A stretch of 64,000 nt of DNA. Origin: CAZZKJ01 sp964654695 (GTDB taxonomy: Bacteria; Krumholzibacteriota; Krumholzibacteriia; WVZY01). The stretch covers positions 1 through 64,000 of the forward strand of contig CAZZKJ010000002.1 in NCBI GenBank assembly GCA_964654695.1. Direction: 5' to 3'. The notes under the pieces were generated by a model. That model was not told the DNA's origin and did not search any database. It worked only from the letters and a program-made list of their open reading frames with translations. Positions 62,078-64,000 of the stretch are shown here, in pieces; the first letter of the stretch is position 1, and every line of letters starts with the position of its first letter. Both the position numbers and the translations under genes were made by a program.

Positions 62078-63557
62078 TCTGCTTCTCGTTCTGGCCGTTG
62101 CGGCCGTAACGGGCATTTCATTCCAGGGCTCCAGGGGACTCTATGAAACTACCGAAGGCCGCTATGCCGAATGCGCCCGGGAGATGGCTGAAACCAATAA
62201 TTGGCTGACCCCCCAGATCGATTATAAACCCCACCTGTCCAAGCCTCCGCTTGCATACTGGGCTATTGCCGCCGGTTTGAAAGCAGCCGGCAGAAACGAA
62301 TGGGGGGCCAGGCTGCCCGGCGCCCTGGCCTTCATCCTGATCTCGCTGGCCCTCTACAGAACAGGATCGCTCATGTGGGATGACCGCACCGGGCTTTTGG
62401 CGGGTGTGGTCTTTGCAACATCGCCTTTCGCGGTCGCAGGAGAAAACAGCCTTTCTACAGATATATTCCTCGCTCTCTGGTCGGTGCTGACGGTGATGGG
62501 CTACTGGAAAGCCCAAAGGGCTCAAACCTCCGGTACCGGCAGGATATGGATGCTTTCGGCATGGTTCTTTGCGGCTATGGGGTTTTTGACCAAAGGGCCG
62601 CCTTCGCTGCTCACCCCCGCTTCCATACTGGTATTTCATTTTTGTTGCAAGCGCAGGAGCGAAAAGCCGAAATCTCTCTTTGCGTTTCCCGGCGTATTGC
62701 TGTTCCTGGCGGCCGGATTATCCTGGTACGTATTCTCGGTTTTCAAGCATTCGGGCACCGCCTCATACTTTTTGGGACAAGAAGTTTTCGAGCGTATCTT
62801 CACAGGCAAGTTTCACCGAAATCCACATTGGTACTCGCCTGTTTTCGTTTACATACTGCCCATTGTATTTGGATTGGGAGGATGGCTCGCGTTTATACCC
62901 GGGATTTTAAGAAGATATGGAGCACTAAAAAAGCCTTTTATGTTTGCGCGATCGCTGACTTCATCTCCGGAAAAATTCTTCACAGCAATATGGTGCGTTC
63001 TCCCCCTGCTCGTTCTTTCTGTTTCACGCAGCCGGCTTCCTCTCTATATGCTTCCATTTTTCCCCGCCATCGTCTTGGGTATTGCCCGCAGTATAAGGAT
63101 GCTCGGAGGGTCTTCGCAAAAGAGAAAAATTATTCTGGTGGCGGCCTGCAGCACGCTGCTTCTTGCGGCCGCCAAGAATTTTTCGCAGTATTATAAGTCC
63201 GACCTCGATATGCGCAGGCTTTATAACAGCATGCCGGCGGCCGTTCCCGGTCGGACGGATTATTTTATCTACAGAGAAAATAATATGTTCGGACTTCAAT
63301 TCTATCTGGACGGCTCGCTCGAAAGGGTCCGCGGCCAATCCGACACCGGGAGGCCGGGCGTGGATCTTGAAGCTGTCATAAACAACATCAAGACCGGTTC
63401 CGAACGAAGAAAAGCCGTATTCGTAGTTCGCAAAAACAATACATCCCTTGAGCGCCGCCTTGAAGAGGCCGGGCTTCAACTCAATAAAAGGCGCGCATCC
63501 GGTTCGTTCTATATTATCTCCCTGGAGGAGGGCTCTTCGGGACCTCCGGAGCATTAA
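62052..63557 (+). CDS. ArnT-like GT39/GT83 membrane glycosyltransferase
   Basis: 501 residues with about 12 helices up to residue 370. Key first-loop segments: SRGLYETTEGRYAECAREM (catalytic acidic residue) and LTPQIDYKPHLSKPPLAYW, both typical of ArnT-type enzymes that move 4-amino-arabinose or another sugar from undecaprenyl phosphate to lipid A or other envelope acceptors. Soluble C-terminal domain from about residue 380. AGGATAT precedes the ATG. The donor is presumably made by the GT2 enzyme of the same unit. Confidence 0.87.
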   Translation: MALRSDRHNLLLVLAVAAVTGISFQGSRGLYETTEGRYAECAREMAETNNWLTPQIDYKPHLSKPPLAYWAIAAGLKAAGRNEWGARLPGALAFILISLALYRTGSLMWDDRTGLLAGVVFATSPFAVAGENSLSTDIFLALWSVLTVMGYWKAQRAQTSGTGRIWMLSAWFFAAMGFLTKGPPSLLTPASILVFHFCCKRRSEKPKSLFAFPGVLLFLAAGLSWYVFSVFKHSGTASYFLGQEVFERIFTGKFHRNPHWYSPVFVYILPIVFGLGGWLAFIPGILRRYGALKKPFMFARSLTSSPEKFFTAIWCVLPLLVLSVSRSRLPLYMLPFFPAIVLGIARSIRMLGGSSQKRKIILVAACSTLLLAAAKNFSQYYKSDLDMRRLYNSMPAAVPGRTDYFIYRENNMFGLQFYLDGSLERVRGQSDTGRPGVDLEAVINNIKTGSERRKAVFVVRKNNTSLERRLEEAGLQLNKRRASGSFYIISLEEGSSGPPEH

Positions 63558-63648
63558 AACACACCGGAGAACCGGAGAGCATTTTCTTTACTTCGAGCAG
63601 CAAATAATGGATAATTAAAATGGTGGTCCCTCACAGCGGGAGGATGCA

Positions 63649-64000
63649 ATGAGCAGCGTTTCCACATGGATTGAAACGACCCTCAGGTTGAGTACCCACG
63701 CCCAATCAAAGATACTCATCTCTCTGATCGTTATAGCCGTTTTGTGGCTTCTTCGCTTTTTGGTTTCAAGACTGGTTTGGAAGCGCACGGAAGACATCCG
63801 CACCCGGTATTTATGGAGAAAAAGCCTCATATACATAGAAGTCGGACTGACCGTCATTCTGGTGAGCCGCATATGGTTCGAAGGCTTCAAGTCTTTTACA
63901 ACCTTTCTGGGACTGGTATCGGCCGGCCTGGCTATTGCTTTAAAAGATACGGTGGCCAACATTGCAGGCTGGGTTTTCCTGATCGCAAGGAGACCTTTTA
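63649..64000 (+). CDS. MscS-family mechanosensitive channel, truncated by window end
   Basis: First 117 residues. Two N-terminal helices, then the pore-forming helix segment FTTFLGLVSAGLAIALKDTV ANIAGW typical of MscS TM3 and its start into the cytoplasmic beta domain. GGGAGGATGCA lies before the ATG. The stop lies beyond position 64000. Confidence 0.88.
   Translation, partial: MSSVSTWIETTLRLSTHAQSKILISLIVIAVLWLLRFLVSRLVWKRTEDIRTRYLWRKSLIYIEVGLTVILVSRIWFEGFKSFTTFLGLVSAGLAIALKDTVANIAGWVFLIARRPF

Overview
This is a 64 kb stretch of bacterial chromosome. It has dense coding on both strands, short gaps and long same-strand runs. I see no rRNA, tRNA, CRISPR array, insertion sequence or phage gene. 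The set of traits suggests a Gram-negative, uncultivated lineage of the FCB or neighbouring candidate phyla. These traits are an outer membrane (TolC, RND pump, several predicted beta-barrels), a secreted enzyme ending in a FlgD/T9SS-like tail, a GWxTD-domain protein, membrane glycosyltransferases fused to TPR repeats, a sigma-54 regulator and many multiheme cytochromes c. Placement in a phylum is inference; no marker gene is present.

Layout. 1-9 kb: an M50 protease, a secreted GH43-like propeller enzyme, a methyltransferase, a GT39-TPR protein, pyrE and a small membrane-protein operon. 9-14 kb: a Tat-exported asparaginase and a pair of M16 peptidases, one with an intact zinc motif and one without. 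14-17 kb: a three-subunit flavin dehydrogenase of the HcnABC / proline-dehydrogenase type. 17-19 kb: a TMTC-like TPR membrane protein.

19-30 kb is the most distinctive region. A 4-heme cytochrome gene lies behind a near-consensus sigma-54 promoter, next to an NtrC-type activator gene. Then comes a tightly coupled five-gene operon: NHL-propeller lipoprotein, 5-heme cytochrome, large predicted outer-membrane barrel, second NHL lipoprotein, 12-heme cytochrome. A convergent gene encodes a further cytochrome with up to 7 hemes. In all there are 25 canonical CxxCH sites and 3 variant sites. I infer a trans-outer-membrane or extracellular electron-transfer system of a gene order I do not recognise as any named conduit.

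30-39 kb: OsmC, a ZIP metal transporter, and an operon of TolC, adaptor and RND pump followed by an ADP-forming acyl-CoA synthetase. 39-49 kb: a long minus-strand run centred on the arsenosugar radical-SAM enzyme ArsS, with glycosyltransferases, DUF547, GNAT, a sodium symporter, an ArsC-like protein and a prolyl oligopeptidase. 49-58 kb: small housekeeping and repair genes, a half-length alpha/beta hydrolase, an acetolactate-synthase-like enzyme, a CPBP protease, a GT-C enzyme and a DinB-family fragment. 58-64 kb: GWxTD protein, thiamine pyrophosphokinase, a rhodanese lipoprotein, a GT2 / LAB_N / ArnT-like envelope-glycosylation operon, and the start of an MscS channel gene cut by the window end.
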